The notes beneath the pieces are model-generated. The model had not been told where the DNA came from. It did no database searches and saw only the letters and a program-made list of their open reading frames with translations. Shown here one piece after another: positions 26,179-36,585 of a DNA stretch of 64,000 nucleotides (its first letter is position 1; every line of letters begins with the position of its first letter). The stretch is from Bacteroidota bacterium (GTDB lineage Bacteria > Bacteroidota > Bacteroidia > 2-12-FULL-35-15): assembly GCA_025963715.1 (NCBI GenBank), contig JAOQAG010000037.1, positions 1-64,000 on the forward strand. The letters are read 5' to 3'. Made by a program: the position numbers and the translations under genes.

Positions 26179-26196
26179 GCCACAGATTCACAGATT
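26179..26196. repeat. Solo family B end at pseudogene stop
   Basis: GCCACAGATTCACAGATT again begins at the first base after a TAA stop, exactly as at 25346. It is a direct repeat of that copy, so the broken gene is flanked by two identical 18-bp words. Confidence 0.85.
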
Positions 26197-26612
26197 ATTT
26201 TTCAAAAAAATTTCTTGAAAAAATCCCAGATTTTCCGGAATAGAGATCTTGGGTTTGGTTTTTCAGGAGGGTGGTTTATAATCGTGATATTATTGTAAGT
26301 TTGATTTATTTGATTGAAGGTGTATTTTGTATTTTTCATGATTTTTATTATTAAATTTAAATTATTTTGTAATTTCGAAGCGTAATTTTCATGAATTATT
26401 TTAACTAAGGCATAATGATCATTTTTATAAAATTTATTATTTATTTAAATCAGGCCAATTCGCAGAAAACTTTGACCAGATTGATTTTCAGCACTAATAT
26501 AGTAAAATTAAATTGTCTTATAATTAATATTATGTTAAACAGAAACTGTAAAATAACACTACAAAAACACCTTAATTCTGCACACTATTTCAACCTCATT
26601 TTTAATCACAAA
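26197..26612. other. AT-rich stretch without a clear gene
   Basis: This stretch is visibly richer in A and T than its flanks. A frame at 26415..26666 has no recognisable protein character. I see no RNA gene or repeat module. It may be decayed sequence behind the broken phosphodiesterase gene. Confidence 0.4.
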
Positions 26613-26644
26613 AAAAACGGAAAGCTTTTACACTTTCCGTTTTT
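26613..26644. terminator. Terminator of the TPR/BamE-like gene
   Basis: A 12-bp stem (AAAAACGGAAAG with CTTTCCGTTTTT) and 8-nt loop lie 24 bp after the minus-strand gene's stop. The A/T-flanked stem can work in both directions. Confidence 0.85.
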
Positions 26645-26668
26645 ATTTATTGGTTTTAATTGTTAATA

Positions 26669-28099
26669 TTATTTCGTTTCTATGTAACTAGTAACTACAC
26701 CTTGAGTAATGTAAATAGTTAAATTATCATAAATTAAAACCTCTGTAAGACCAGAAGCATCGGTTATTGATGTTGTATTTTTAGGTTCCTTTAACAATTT
26801 AACAACATCATTTTTAGTCATACCTAATTTAATCCCTTTAGAATTGCCATTTGCAGAAAGCATCGACTTCATAGCATCCCCCTTTTCTTTCATTTGCAAA
26901 CGGTAATAAATGCTTTTTAAAGCCGACATGGTGGCTTTATCTTTTTCATTAACTACTAAGGCTTTTTCCAGGATCGGAACTGCTTTGTTAAACTCCTCGT
27001 TTGCTTTTGCGATCTCCACATCGTATTTCTTTTGATCTGTGATCGTATTTGCTTTATTACCCAGGTTTACACCGTTATTAAAATACAATGCACCTAAGTT
27101 GTACAATGCATCAAAATAATCAGGTTTGATCTCTAGCGCTTTTTTATAATCCGCTTCCGCCAGTTTCATTTTTTCTTCCGCATCTTTCGGTTTGTCCATC
27201 TCTTTTCCTTTGGCATCTTTCGGGTTGGAAAGATTGTCGTACATGTTACCGCGGGCAAAATACAATACATGGTCATTTGGTTTCGCCAGAATCGCCTGGT
27301 TCAGGTTGGCCAGCGCTTCCTCACTTTTATTGGATTTGATGTAAAAGTCCGTCTCATTCAGCAATAAATTGATGTCATTAGGAAAAGCCGCCCGGCCTTT
27401 TTTCATTACATCCATCGCACCCGTCGTATCTTTTATTTCCATGTAAATGTTCATCAGCTGCACATACGTGTTTCCACGTCCAACTTTAGCATCCGCCATT
27501 TTTTGATAGTACACTTTTGCTTTGTCAAAATTACCTGCCCGTTCAGCCGTTACAGCGCAATTATACAGCGTTGTGGTATCTTTTGATCCCGTAATTTCAT
27601 ACGCTTTTTCAAAAGAGCTCAATGCCGAAGCATAGTTTTTTGCATTGTAATCATACACCGCTTTGTTGGAAATATACACCGTGATCGTAGCAATTCCGTT
27701 AGTAATATCCGATGTATAATTGCCTTTTGCATCCAGTGTTTTTGCTTTTGCGAAAGCATCGTAAGCAGTTACCGCTTCAGCTGCAGAAACAGTCTGAAAT
27801 CCGGCAGCTTCTTTCTTTTTAGGATCCGGATCTTTGCTTTTCTCTGTCTCCGTACGTAGGTTTTTCTGGAAAATCGCTAAATAGATCTGCCCTCTGTATA
27901 CCTGGGTTTTTGCCTGATCTTTCGTGTCAGGGTTTTCTGCTGCCAGGTCAATCGCTTCTTTTGCTTTCGCGATGTAATCCGCGTCCTGTGAATCGTTGTA
28001 ATCTTTTAAATACTTCCATGCCGAAACCACTTTTGCCGCCTGTGCATTGGCTGTAATCACGGATACTGTTGCAATAAATAATAAAAGGATCTTTTTCAT
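26669..28099 (-). CDS. Secreted TPR protein with BamE-like C-terminus
   Basis: This 476-residue protein has a signal peptide (MKKILLLFIATVSVITANAQ), about seven TPR units (about 90-400) and a C-terminal segment of about 55 residues (GIKLGMTKNDVVKLLKEPKN then VLIYDNLTIYITQGVV). That segment has the GMTxxDVxxLLGxP pattern of SmpA/OmlA/BamE folds. BamE is part of the outer-membrane assembly machine, so an envelope role is plausible but unproven. The gene follows gyrA after 21 bp and may be co-transcribed with it. Confidence 0.82.
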   Translation of the reverse strand: MKKILLLFIATVSVITANAQAAKVVSAWKYLKDYNDSQDADYIAKAKEAIDLAAENPDTKDQAKTQVYRGQIYLAIFQKNLRTETEKSKDPDPKKKEAAGFQTVSAAEAVTAYDAFAKAKTLDAKGNYTSDITNGIATITVYISNKAVYDYNAKNYASALSSFEKAYEITGSKDTTTLYNCAVTAERAGNFDKAKVYYQKMADAKVGRGNTYVQLMNIYMEIKDTTGAMDVMKKGRAAFPNDINLLLNETDFYIKSNKSEEALANLNQAILAKPNDHVLYFARGNMYDNLSNPKDAKGKEMDKPKDAEEKMKLAEADYKKALEIKPDYFDALYNLGALYFNNGVNLGNKANTITDQKKYDVEIAKANEEFNKAVPILEKALVVNEKDKATMSALKSIYYRLQMKEKGDAMKSMLSANGNSKGIKLGMTKNDVVKLLKEPKNTTSITDASGLTEVLIYDNLTIYITQGVVTSYIETK

Positions 28100-28120
28100 A
28101 ATCTGTTCTATTTTTTGTTT

Positions 28121-30736
28121 TTAATTTTCAGGTTCGCCGTTACCAACTTCCTTGCCATCATCGGCAGCATCTCCGGTAGTATCGGTATTGTTTTCTGTGT
28201 TATCAGACGCTGGCGCTGCATCAATTCCATATTCTGCCACCGGATTTTCAGGGTTTTCAATGCCTTCAGCATTTTCAAGCGCTTCCACCGTTTCGTCAAT
28301 ATCCACTTTGGTAACCGCAGCAATAGCATCGGTTTCCTTTAAATTGATCAGGCGTACACCTTGTGTTGCACGGCCAATCACACGCAGGTCGGCAACCGAC
28401 AGGCGGATGATGATGCCCGATTTATTAATGATCATCAGATCATTTTTATCCGTTACATCCTTGATCGCGATCAAATTACCCGTTTTATCGGTAATGTTAA
28501 TGGTTTTCACACCTTTACCACCACGGTTGGTTACGCGGTATTCTTCAATATCCGAGCGTTTTCCGTATCCTTTTTCAGAAACCACCATCACATTGCTGCT
28601 CAGGTCCGGCATCGCAATCATTCCCACCACTTCATTGTCTTTTTCCTCGCCCAGGTTGATTCCGCGCACTCCGGAAGCATTTCTTCCCATCGGGCGTACT
28701 TTCGATTCGTTAAAACGAACTACTTTACCGGCTTTGGAAGCCAGCATGATCTCGTTGGTACCGTTTGTCAGCAACACTTCCAGTAATGTATCTCCGTCAC
28801 GAACAGTGATCGCGTTGATTCCGTTTACACGCGGACGGGAATATGCTTCCAGTGTTGTTTTTTTGATGATCCCGTTTTTCGTACACATGATGATGAAGTT
28901 ATTTTTAATGTACTCATCATCTGTCAGGTCTTTCACATTGATAAATGCTTTCACCTTATCGTCGCTCGGAATGTTGATCAGGTTTTGGATCGCGCGGCCT
29001 TTCGACTGGCGGTTCCCCTCCGGAACTTCAAATGCACGCATCCAGAAACAGCGGCCCTGCTCGGTAAACAGCAATAAATAGTTATGCGTGGATGCGGTAA
29101 ATAAATGCTCGATAAAATCTTCATCGCGTGTGGTGCTTCCTTTAGCGCCTTTTCCGCCGCGTGCCTGTGTGCGGTATTCGCTCAGCATGGTACGCTTGAT
29201 GTAACCCATGTGGGAGATGGTAATTACCACTTCCTCATCGGCGATCATATCTTCAATTTTAAAATCACCGGCAGCGTATACAATTTCCGATTTCCGCTCA
29301 TCGCCGTATTTGGTTTTGATCTCTGCCAACTCGTCTTTGATGATCTGCATTCTCATTCCTTCATCTGCCAAAATTGCTCTTAAATGAGTGATCAGTTTCA
29401 TCAATTCATCGTATTCTTCTTTGATCTTATCTCTCTCAAGGCCAGTAAGTACACGCAATCTCATCTCAAGAATTGCTTTAGCCTGAAGCTCGCTTAATCC
29501 AAAGTTTTTCATCAGGCCATCCTGTGCATCCGAAGGCGTTGCCGATTCGCGGATCAGTTTGATCACTTCATCCAAATGATCCAGGGCAATTAAATATCCT
29601 TCCAGGATGTGTGCACGTTTTTCTGCCTGCGCCAATTCGTATTTTGTACGGCGGATCACCACTTCGTGACGGTGATCCACAAAATGAACGATCATGTCTT
29701 TCAGGTTCAGCATCATCGGGCGACCGCCCACCAATGCGATGTTGTTTACACTGAAAGAAGTCTGAAGCTCGGTATATTTGAAAAGATTGTTTAATACTAC
29801 GTTCGTAATGGCATCGCGCTTGATCTCGTACACGATCCGCATTCCGTCCCTGTCGGATTCATCCCGGATGTCGGAAATCCCTTCAATTTTTTTATCGTTG
29901 ATCAGATCAGCTGTTTTGCGGATCATTTCCGCTTTATTGATCTGGAAAGGAATTTCATTTACAATGATGCGCTCCCTGCCATTGTCAGCAATTTCCACAT
30001 TTGTTTTGGCACGCATCATGATCCGGCCGCGACCGGTATGAAATGCATCCTTCACGCCTTCGTATCCGTAAATGATCCCGCCTGTAGGAAAATCCGGGGC
30101 TTTTACATATTGCATCAAGCCGGTTATGTCAATTTCGCGGTTATCGATGTAGGCAACGGTTGCGTTGATGATCTCGGTTAAGTTGTGCGGCGGCATATTG
30201 GTAGCCATCCCCACAGCAATTCCGGATGCACCATTTACCAGCAAATTAGGGAAACGTGCGGGTAAAACAGTAGGTTCTTCCAGGGAATCATCAAAATTCG
30301 GGCGAAAATCAACTGTATCTTTTTCAATATCGGCAAGTAGCTCCTCTGCAATTTTTTTCAAACGTGCTTCGGTGTAACGCATAGCTGCCGGACTGTCACC
30401 ATCAATAGAACCAAAGTTACCCTGGCCGTCCACCAGCGGATAACGCAAGCTCCAATCCTGCGCCATACGCACCATTGCGTCGTATACCGATGTGTCACCA
30501 TGCGGATGGTATTTACCCAATACTTCCCCTACGATCCTCGCAGATTTTTTATGCGGGCGATTGGACATTACACCCAGATCCAGCATCCCGTACAACACCC
30601 GTCTGTGAACCGGTTTAAGCCCATCTCTCACATCCGGCAAGGCACGCGACACAATAACCGACATCGAATAATCGATGTAGGCCGACTTCATTTCCTCTTC
30701 AATGTTAATCAGAATGATTTTTTCTCCGTCTGCCAT
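28121..30736 (-). CDS. gyrA: DNA gyrase subunit A
   Basis: GyrA is the DNA cleavage and rejoining subunit of the type II topoisomerase that introduces negative supercoils. The 871 residues include the catalytic Tyr121 ([10 protein letters not shown]), the quinolone-determining region [19 protein letters not shown] (78-96) and the six-bladed C-terminal beta-pinwheel with the GyrA box-like [11 protein letters not shown], seen as ARGGKGAKG. At the positions matching E. coli Ser83 and Asp87 it has Thr82 and Asp86, so no standard resistance substitution is evident. The C-terminus ends in a disordered acidic tail (about 835-871) rich in D, E and N. It is divergent from clpC. Confidence 0.98.
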   Translation of the reverse strand: MADGEKIILINIEEEMKSAYIDYSMSVIVSRALPDVRDGLKPVHRRVLYGMLDLGVMSNRPHKKSARIVGEVLGKYHPHGDTSVYDAMVRMAQDWSLRYPLVDGQGNFGSIDGDSPAAMRYTEARLKKIAEELLADIEKDTVDFRPNFDDSLEEPTVLPARFPNLLVNGASGIAVGMATNMPPHNLTEIINATVAYIDNREIDITGLMQYVKAPDFPTGGIIYGYEGVKDAFHTGRGRIMMRAKTNVEIADNGRERIIVNEIPFQINKAEMIRKTADLINDKKIEGISDIRDESDRDGMRIVYEIKRDAITNVVLNNLFKYTELQTSFSVNNIALVGGRPMMLNLKDMIVHFVDHRHEVVIRRTKYELAQAEKRAHILEGYLIALDHLDEVIKLIRESATPSDAQDGLMKNFGLSELQAKAILEMRLRVLTGLERDKIKEEYDELMKLITHLRAILADEGMRMQIIKDELAEIKTKYGDERKSEIVYAAGDFKIEDMIADEEVVITISHMGYIKRTMLSEYRTQARGGKGAKGSTTRDEDFIEHLFTASTHNYLLLFTEQGRCFWMRAFEVPEGNRQSKGRAIQNLINIPSDDKVKAFINVKDLTDDEYIKNNFIIMCTKNGIIKKTTLEAYSRPRVNGINAITVRDGDTLLEVLLTNGTNEIMLASKAGKVVRFNESKVRPMGRNASGVRGINLGEEKDNEVVGMIAMPDLSSNVMVVSEKGYGKRSDIEEYRVTNRGGKGVKTINITDKTGNLIAIKDVTDKNDLMIINKSGIIIRLSVADLRVIGRATQGVRLINLKETDAIAAVTKVDIDETVEALENAEGIENPENPVAEYGIDAAPASDNTENNTDTTGDAADDGKEVGNGEPEN

Positions 30737-31063
30737 AATTTCTCTTTAGTTTTATTTTTTTTGAATATTTATGCTGTTTTTCAGAATATTTGTCACCTAA
30801 ATAAAATTAGCATAATCATTGATTATTCCAGCTGAAATTTAGGAGTTCGAAAATACTTAATTCAATACAGATGGCGCGCTATTTGACTGGTAAATTATCA
30901 ACATATTAACAAATTTGTTGTTGATAAAATAAAAGGAAGAGATAATACGGCATCAAAATCACTGAGTACTTTTGATTTTAACCAAAATTGGGATTTTTAC
31001 CCCTTGTTTTGTAACTCTTGAACAATGAAAACGTTTTAATAATATCTAAACACACCCAATTTT
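30737..31063. other. gyrA-clpC divergent promoter region
   Basis: A 327-bp AT-rich intergenic region free of the repeat families. It holds one exact -7 box towards clpC (30967..30974). TTAACAAATTTGTTG-like inverted words near 30905..30922 may be an operator, but no regulator can be named. I see no exact box for gyrA. Confidence 0.45.
30967..30974 (+). promoter_or_regulatory. Putative -7 promoter box upstream of clpC
   Basis: TACTTTTG matches TAnnTTTG, giving a leader of about 85 nt before the clpC ATG. Confidence 0.4.
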
Positions 31064-33601
31064 ATGGAAGCAAAATTTTCACCGAGAGTAAAGGACGTCA
31101 TCACCTATAGCCGCGAAGAAGCGTTACGCTTAGGCCACGATTATATTGGTACCGAACACTTATTACTTGGAATCATTCGCGAAGGCGAAGGCACGGCGAT
31201 CCGCCTGCTAAAAACTATTGGAGTTGATTTAATGGAATTGCGCAAAACGGTTGAAGATGCTATTGGTACAGGAAACCATAAAGTAAGCAACCTGGCAAAT
31301 ATCCCATTAATGAAACAAGCCGAAAGAGCTTTAAAAATCACCTACCTGGAAGCGAAGCTTTTTAAAAGCCCTGTGATCGGTACGGAACATTTGATCTTAT
31401 CCATCTTAAAAGACGAAGACAATGTGGCTACTAAATCGCTGCACAAATTTAAAATCGATTATGACATTATGAAGCGAGAATTAGACCTTTCGAAAAGTGA
31501 CCCAAAAGCTGAATTTCCGGGAACACCTCCTGATGATGATGCGGATGATGACAGTTTTAGCGCCAGCAGCACTAAAAAGCCTGTTGACAGTAAATCCAAA
31601 ACTCCTGTATTGGATAATTTCGGCCGCGACCTTACAAAAGCAGCGGAAGATGGCAAATTAGACCCGATCGTGGGACGCGAAAAAGAAATTGAGCGTGTTT
31701 CCCAGATTTTGTCACGCCGTAAAAAGAACAACCCGATCCTGATCGGTGAACCGGGCGTTGGTAAATCTGCCATTGCCGAAGGTTTGGCATTGCGCATTGT
31801 ACAGCGTAAAGTTTCCCGCGTATTGTTCAACAAACGCGTGGTAACGCTTGATCTTGCATCTTTAGTGGCAGGTACAAAATACCGCGGACAGTTTGAAGAG
31901 CGGATGAAAGCGGTGATGAACGAATTGGAAAAATCTCCGGATGTGATCCTGTTCATTGATGAGATCCACACCATTATTGGTGCGGGTGGCGCTTCCGGAT
32001 CGCTGGATGCTTCCAACATGTTTAAACCGGCGCTGGCACGCGGAGAGATCCAATGTATCGGTGCTACCACGCTGGATGAGTACCGTCAGTACATTGAAAA
32101 AGACGGTGCTTTGGAAAGACGTTTCCAGAAAGTAATTGTGGAACCGGCTACTCCGGAAGAAACATTACAGATTTTGAACAACATCAAATCGAAATACGAA
32201 GATCACCATAATGTGACCTATACGGATGAAGCGATCAAAGCCTGCGTTACATTAACGGCGCGCTACATCACCGATCGCCATTTACCGGACAAAGCAATTG
32301 ATGCATTGGACGAATCGGGTTCACGTGTACACATTACGAACATTAATGTTCCGAAGAACATTGTGGAGATCGAGAAAAAATTAGAAGAGATCAAAGAAGA
32401 GAAAAACAAAGTGGTACGTTCTCAAAAATACGAAGAAGCAGCCCGCCTGCGCGATACTGAGCGTACGTTGCTGGAGCAGTTGGAAATTGCGAAAAAAGCA
32501 TGGGAAGAAGAAAGCAAAATTCACAGGGAAACGGTTTCGGAGGATAATGTTGCTGAAGTGGTTGCCATGATGACAGGTGTACCGGTGCAACGTATTGCAC
32601 AAAACGAAGGCGACAAGCTGATGAAAATGGCGGATGAGCTGAGAGGAAAAGTGATCGGACAGGATGAAGCGGTTAAAAAAGTGGTAAAAGCCATTCAGCG
32701 TAACCGTGCCGGATTGAAAGACCCGAACAAACCAATTGGTTCCTTTATTTTCCTTGGCCCTACGGGTGTTGGTAAAACACAGCTGGCAAAAATATTATCG
32801 AAATATTTATTTGATAATGATGATGCGCTGATCCGTATCGACATGAGCGAATACATGGAAAAATTTGCGGTTTCCCGCCTTGTGGGAGCGCCTCCGGGAT
32901 ATGTAGGTTATGAAGAAGGCGGACAATTGACAGAGAAAGTTCGTCGCCGTCCGTATGCTGTTGTATTGCTTGATGAGATCGAAAAAGCGCATCCGGATGT
33001 ATTTAACCTGTTGTTGCAGGCTTTGGATGACGGAATGATGACAGACAGCTTAGGCCGCAAGATCGACTTTAAAAATACGATCATTATCATGACCTCGAAC
33101 ATTGGTGCACGCCAGTTGAAAGATTTCGGACAAGGCGTTGGATTTACCACCGCTGCGAAAACAGAAGTAGAAGGAGATCATGCAAAAGGTGTGATTGAAG
33201 GCGCATTGAAAAAAGCATTTGCTCCGGAATTCTTAAACCGTATTGATGATGTGGTGATGTTTAACTCGTTAACACGCGATGATATTCATAAGATCATTGA
33301 TATTGAGCTAAACAGCTTGTACGGCCGGATCCATGGATTGGGTTATGCGATCAAAGTTTCGGACGAAGCGAAAGATTTCATTTCCGAAAAAGGATACGAT
33401 GTACAGTTTGGTGCCCGTCCGTTAAAACGTGCGATCCAGAAATATTTAGAGGATCCGTTGGCGGAAGAGATCATCAAATCCAGCTTAAGCGAAGGTGATG
33501 TGATTGAAGTTGGTTTTGAAAAAGAAAAAGAAGAAATCTCGATCAAGATCAGCAAACCGAAAGAGCCGAAAGCAAAAAAATCGAAGAAAGAAGATTTATA
33601 A
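31064..33601 (+). CDS. clpC: ATP-dependent Clp protease ATP-binding subunit ClpC
   Basis: This 845-residue Hsp100 unfoldase delivers substrates to ClpP. It has a double ClpN repeat (about 1-145), an acidic linker (155-165), the first AAA module (Walker A GEPGVGKS, 228-235), a middle region with a UVR-like motif (KYEEAARLRD, about 445-455) typical of ClpC, and the second AAA module (GPTGVGKT, 565-572; LLDEIEKAHPDV). The C-terminal D2-small domain is present and ends in a lysine-rich tail. A strong terminator follows 7 nt after the stop. Confidence 0.97.
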   Translation: MEAKFSPRVKDVITYSREEALRLGHDYIGTEHLLLGIIREGEGTAIRLLKTIGVDLMELRKTVEDAIGTGNHKVSNLANIPLMKQAERALKITYLEAKLFKSPVIGTEHLILSILKDEDNVATKSLHKFKIDYDIMKRELDLSKSDPKAEFPGTPPDDDADDDSFSASSTKKPVDSKSKTPVLDNFGRDLTKAAEDGKLDPIVGREKEIERVSQILSRRKKNNPILIGEPGVGKSAIAEGLALRIVQRKVSRVLFNKRVVTLDLASLVAGTKYRGQFEERMKAVMNELEKSPDVILFIDEIHTIIGAGGASGSLDASNMFKPALARGEIQCIGATTLDEYRQYIEKDGALERRFQKVIVEPATPEETLQILNNIKSKYEDHHNVTYTDEAIKACVTLTARYITDRHLPDKAIDALDESGSRVHITNINVPKNIVEIEKKLEEIKEEKNKVVRSQKYEEAARLRDTERTLLEQLEIAKKAWEEESKIHRETVSEDNVAEVVAMMTGVPVQRIAQNEGDKLMKMADELRGKVIGQDEAVKKVVKAIQRNRAGLKDPNKPIGSFIFLGPTGVGKTQLAKILSKYLFDNDDALIRIDMSEYMEKFAVSRLVGAPPGYVGYEEGGQLTEKVRRRPYAVVLLDEIEKAHPDVFNLLLQALDDGMMTDSLGRKIDFKNTIIIMTSNIGARQLKDFGQGVGFTTAAKTEVEGDHAKGVIEGALKKAFAPEFLNRIDDVVMFNSLTRDDIHKIIDIELNSLYGRIHGLGYAIKVSDEAKDFISEKGYDVQFGARPLKRAIQKYLEDPLAEEIIKSSLSEGDVIEVGFEKEKEEISIKISKPKEPKAKKSKKEDL

Positions 33602-33607
33602 ATGAAG

Positions 33608-33638
33608 ATCCCCCGCAGGTTGCGGGGGATTTTTTTTG
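33608..33638 (+). terminator. Rho-independent terminator of clpC
   Basis: The stem ATCCCCCGCA/TGCGGGGGAT has a 3-nt loop and is followed by eight T. It is a textbook intrinsic terminator. Confidence 0.95.
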
Positions 33639-33648
33639 CGCGCATTTT

Positions 33649-33870
33649 GCCACAGATTCACAGATTAAAAAAAAATATCTGTTTCTTCCGCCGTCGCAGA
33701 CTCGAAATAACTTGAAAATAAAAGCCACCCATAAGACACAAAGAAACACATAAGGCAAACTGTAATACGCCAACGCATTTTACACACCCGGTCTTATGTT
33801 TTCTTTTGTGCCTTATGTGGTTAAAAAGGGGACTGCGCATTGATGCACAAATAATCTGCGAATCTGTGAC
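33649..33870. repeat. Family C palindrome nested inside family B arms
   Basis: B arms at 33649..33666 and 33853..33870 (two mismatches) flank C arms at 33725..33756 and 33791..33821. The usual B centre (AATCGCAAAGCGATT) is missing, so the C element appears to have replaced or split it. Confidence 0.85.
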
Positions 33871-33994
33871 ATTCTTTTTCACCACAAAAACCTCCATTCC
33901 CGCCACTTAATCAATAAACCGGCACGCTTACACATTCCGGTGTTTTTGACGCAGCTCCTGCCCTATTTTAGCTGTACAAAATAGCTACGACCCC

Positions 33995-34618
33995 ATGAAA
34001 AAATCAATTTTCACATTCATTATTGCGCTCATTTCCATTGTTGCTACTGCAAAAGCAGAAGACGAAAGCGAATTTGGCGTGTTTAAAACCAAAGATGATT
34101 TTATTAATCAGAAACTAACAAAGATCGGGATGCTGCTGGCGAGCGATAATTTTAATGTGGGTGAACTGAAAGTGCAGCTCAAGGACCGTGCGGTGATCCA
34201 GGTAAACTGCATGCACGAGCATTATTACGGTTTTAAGTATATTGATGGAAACGATTACGTGCTGGTAGACGGGATTTTTGCCCGCACGGTAATCATCGGC
34301 AACGCCAATTTACTGATCAGTCCGAAAGCTGATTTTAAAGTGGATGAAAATGGAAAATACACCTTCACTCCTGCCCCGAACGGCGCATTGAGCTATTATT
34401 TTGTAAGGGATCTGAATAAAAAAACGTCGGCAAAATTTGAACGCGCCATTGCCGATGATAAGGATCTATTGGAGAAATACAAAAATGACAAAGCGGATTA
34501 CGGAGATGCGATCAACAAGCAGATCAAATACCTGCTGCTGTTCAATGATAAAGCACAAAAGGACAACAAAAAAACGAAGAGCAAAGGAAAATCATCCGGC
34601 AAGAAGCACAAACGGTAA
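33995..34618 (+). CDS. Secreted protein of unknown function
   Basis: This 207-residue protein has a signal peptide (MKKSIFTFIIALISIVATAKA), a globular middle with YGFKYIDGNDYVLVDGIFAR, and a strongly basic C-terminal tail (KTKSKGKSSGKKHKR). I recognise no family. The basic tail could bind nucleic acid or the membrane surface. It is a single-gene unit with its own terminator 8 nt after the stop region. Confidence 0.75.
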   Translation: MKKSIFTFIIALISIVATAKAEDESEFGVFKTKDDFINQKLTKIGMLLASDNFNVGELKVQLKDRAVIQVNCMHEHYYGFKYIDGNDYVLVDGIFARTVIIGNANLLISPKADFKVDENGKYTFTPAPNGALSYYFVRDLNKKTSAKFERAIADDKDLLEKYKNDKADYGDAINKQIKYLLLFNDKAQKDNKKTKSKGKSSGKKHKR

Positions 34619-34620
34619 AT

Positions 34621-34652
34621 AAAAAAGAGAGCAGATCCTGCTCTCTTTTTTT
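34621..34652 (+). terminator. Intrinsic terminator of the secreted protein gene
   Basis: AGAGAGCAG and CTGCTCTCT pair across a 3-nt loop, followed by seven T and preceded by an A run. It may serve both convergent genes (33995 and 34676). Confidence 0.95.
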
Positions 34653-34675
34653 GTTCTTATAAAACGAAAATCAAT

Positions 34676-35131
34676 TTATTTTTTAGTTTTTTCACTTCCG
34701 CTGAATTCGTATTTTTTCTTTTCCACGCCGCCTTTCATCTGAACTGCAGTGCCTTCAATGTCATAATTGGTAACGGTTGCCTCCCATTTGTATTCAAATT
34801 TTTCGTCGGTATACGTTCCTTCAAACACCACCATATGCATTGGGCTGTCGTCTTCCGTATAGGTGGAATCTGTAATTACTTTGTAAGTTGCAGGTCCCAG
34901 GTTCATTTTATCTTCCATCAGGTCGCACTGGATCTTACCGCTTTTGATCACCACACTGCCCGGTACCGCTTTGCCCCTGCCGGATGTTTTCATTTCGTAA
35001 AATTGCACCTCGTACTTCTTTCCTTCCAGGAATTTGTTTTTTCCATCCGGGTTCATCGCTTTAAAAGCGGAAAAGGTAAACACCAGCAATACGCCTGCGG
35101 CTATTCCTGCTAATTTTTTTTTATAATTCAT
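34676..35131 (-). CDS. Small secreted protein of unknown function
   Basis: This 151-residue protein has a signal-peptide-like N-terminus (AAGVLLVFTFSAFKA) and a beta-rich body: KKYEVQFYEMK, VVIKSGKIQCDLM, YKWEATV. It resembles a small periplasmic or lipocalin-like fold, but no family is certain. The gene converges on the preceding secreted protein gene and is divergent from the acyltransferase gene. Confidence 0.7.
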   Translation of the reverse strand: MNYKKKLAGIAAGVLLVFTFSAFKAMNPDGKNKFLEGKKYEVQFYEMKTSGRGKAVPGSVVIKSGKIQCDLMEDKMNLGPATYKVITDSTYTEDDSPMHMVVFEGTYTDEKFEYKWEATVTNYDIEGTAVQMKGGVEKKKYEFSGSEKTKK

Positions 35132-35200
35132 ATGTGTTTTTTTACGGGATTAAGCAACATTTTTGCCAAAATTTAAAATGCTGGATGTAAAACTATACTT

Positions 35201-35208
35201 TATCTTTG
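35201..35208 (+). promoter_or_regulatory. Putative -7 promoter box of acyltransferase operon
   Basis: TATCTTTG is an exact TAnnTTTG match, about 80 nt before the first gene of the three-gene run to rarA. Confidence 0.5.
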
Positions 35209-35289
35209 TTTTCTGAAAATTTTTAACAAAATAATTAGAGTCGTCCGGGATCCCATTTTTCTGCCGTTTCTTTTAATTCAAAAATAAAT

Positions 35290-36210
35290 ATGATCGTTTT
35301 AAACATCCTGCTTTATTACCTGGTGATCATCCCTATTTCCTTATTGCCTTTTCCGCTGTTATACGGCTTATCCAATTTCCTTTTTGTATTATTTTACTAC
35401 GTTTTCGGCTACCGTAAAAAAGTAATTTTGGGTAATATTCAGCGCTCCTTCCCGGATAAAACGGCAAATGAACACGAAGAGATCTGTAAAAAATTTTACC
35501 GGCATTTCTGCGACCTGATCGTGGAAAGCTTAAAAACATTCACCATCTCGCGCAGGCAGGTGGCGAAACGCGTGGTGTGTAAAAACCCGGAAGTGATCAA
35601 TAAATATTACGATCAAAAGCGCAGTGTGATCATTGCGGGCGGACATTACAATAACTGGGAAATTTTTGCCGTTGGTGTGAACGACTTGATCAAACACCAG
35701 ATGATCGGGATCTACAAGCCCTTATCAAATTTATATTTTGATAAAAAAATGCGTGCAACCCGCAGCAAGTATGGATTATACATGATCTCTACCAAGATCG
35801 TAAAACAAGTATTTGATGAAGAAGCCAACAATTTAACGGCTACACTTTTCGCGATCGATCAGTCGCCTTCCAATCCGGACAATTGTTACTGGATGAAATT
35901 TTTGAACCAGGATACAGGCATATTATTTGGTGTAGAAAAATATGCAAAAGAATATAATCAGCCGGTGATCTATGGCCGCATCAACAAGGAAAAACGAGGC
36001 TATTACAGCTTTGAATTTTACGATGTAACCGATGCGCCGCGTGAAACCGCTTACGGCGAGATCACGGAAACGGTAAATAAAATGCTGGAAAACGATATTA
36101 ATGCATTGCCGCAATACTGGCTGTGGAGCCACAGGAGATGGAAACACAAACAACCGGCAAACTGGAATAAAGCAGATAAAAAATTAGAAAATAAAATAAC
36201 CACAAAATGA
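35290..36210 (+). CDS. Lipid A-type acyltransferase (LpxL/HtrB family)
   Basis: This 306-residue inner-membrane enzyme has one N-terminal hydrophobic segment (about 3-40) and the LpxL/HtrB catalytic HX4E motif GHYNNWE (about 116-122). Family members add secondary acyl chains to lipid A precursors on the cytoplasmic face. FAIDQSPSN and NQPVIYGRINK occur in the expected order. A role in other acylated lipids of Bacteroidota is also possible. It overlaps the cytochrome-like gene by 4 bp (ATGA). Confidence 0.88.
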   Translation: MIVLNILLYYLVIIPISLLPFPLLYGLSNFLFVLFYYVFGYRKKVILGNIQRSFPDKTANEHEEICKKFYRHFCDLIVESLKTFTISRRQVAKRVVCKNPEVINKYYDQKRSVIIAGGHYNNWEIFAVGVNDLIKHQMIGIYKPLSNLYFDKKMRATRSKYGLYMISTKIVKQVFDEEANNLTATLFAIDQSPSNPDNCYWMKFLNQDTGILFGVEKYAKEYNQPVIYGRINKEKRGYYSFEFYDVTDAPRETAYGEITETVNKMLENDINALPQYWLWSHRRWKHKQPANWNKADKKLENKITTK

Positions 36211-36581
36211 AAAAATTAACAATTTCAGCATTCATCATTTCAAGCGCATTGGTTGCTTGTAAATCTTCTCAAAAATCTACAGCTGCTGCTACGCCAGCTA
36301 AAACAGAAACTCCGGCAGCAGCAACGGGCGCAACGGTAACTTTTGCGATCGATATTAAACCGATCATGGAACGCTATTGCACACGCTGCCACAATCAAAA
36401 TGAAAAAGCAGGCTACAACTTTGAAGAAATTGCCTTTGTGAAAAAAGCAGGTGCTAACGGCCAATTACTCGGAACTATCAAGCATTTGGACGGTTTTGAC
36501 CCGATGCCTGCCAATGACGAGCCAATGGATGCAGCTACAATTGCAAAAATTGAAAGCTGGGTAAAAAACGGAATGAATTAA
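36207..36581 (+). CDS. Monohaem c-type cytochrome lipoprotein
   Basis: This 124-residue lipoprotein has lipid Cys18 (SSALVAC), then an alanine/threonine/proline-rich linker (20-42) and a small haem domain with CTRCH (Cys58, Cys61, His62). A candidate axial Met is Met100 in DPMPAND. This layout fits a mobile or membrane-tethered electron carrier. It is translationally coupled to the acyltransferase and lies 4 bp before rarA; neither neighbour suggests a redox partner. Confidence 0.82.
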   Translation: MKKLTISAFIISSALVACKSSQKSTAAATPAKTETPAAATGATVTFAIDIKPIMERYCTRCHNQNEKAGYNFEEIAFVKKAGANGQLLGTIKHLDGFDPMPANDEPMDAATIAKIESWVKNGMN

Positions 36582-36585
36582 AAAA

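Noticed and set aside
26415-26666. Possible small gene in the AT-rich stretch
   Set aside because: Composition is low-complexity and it runs through the terminator of the facing gene.
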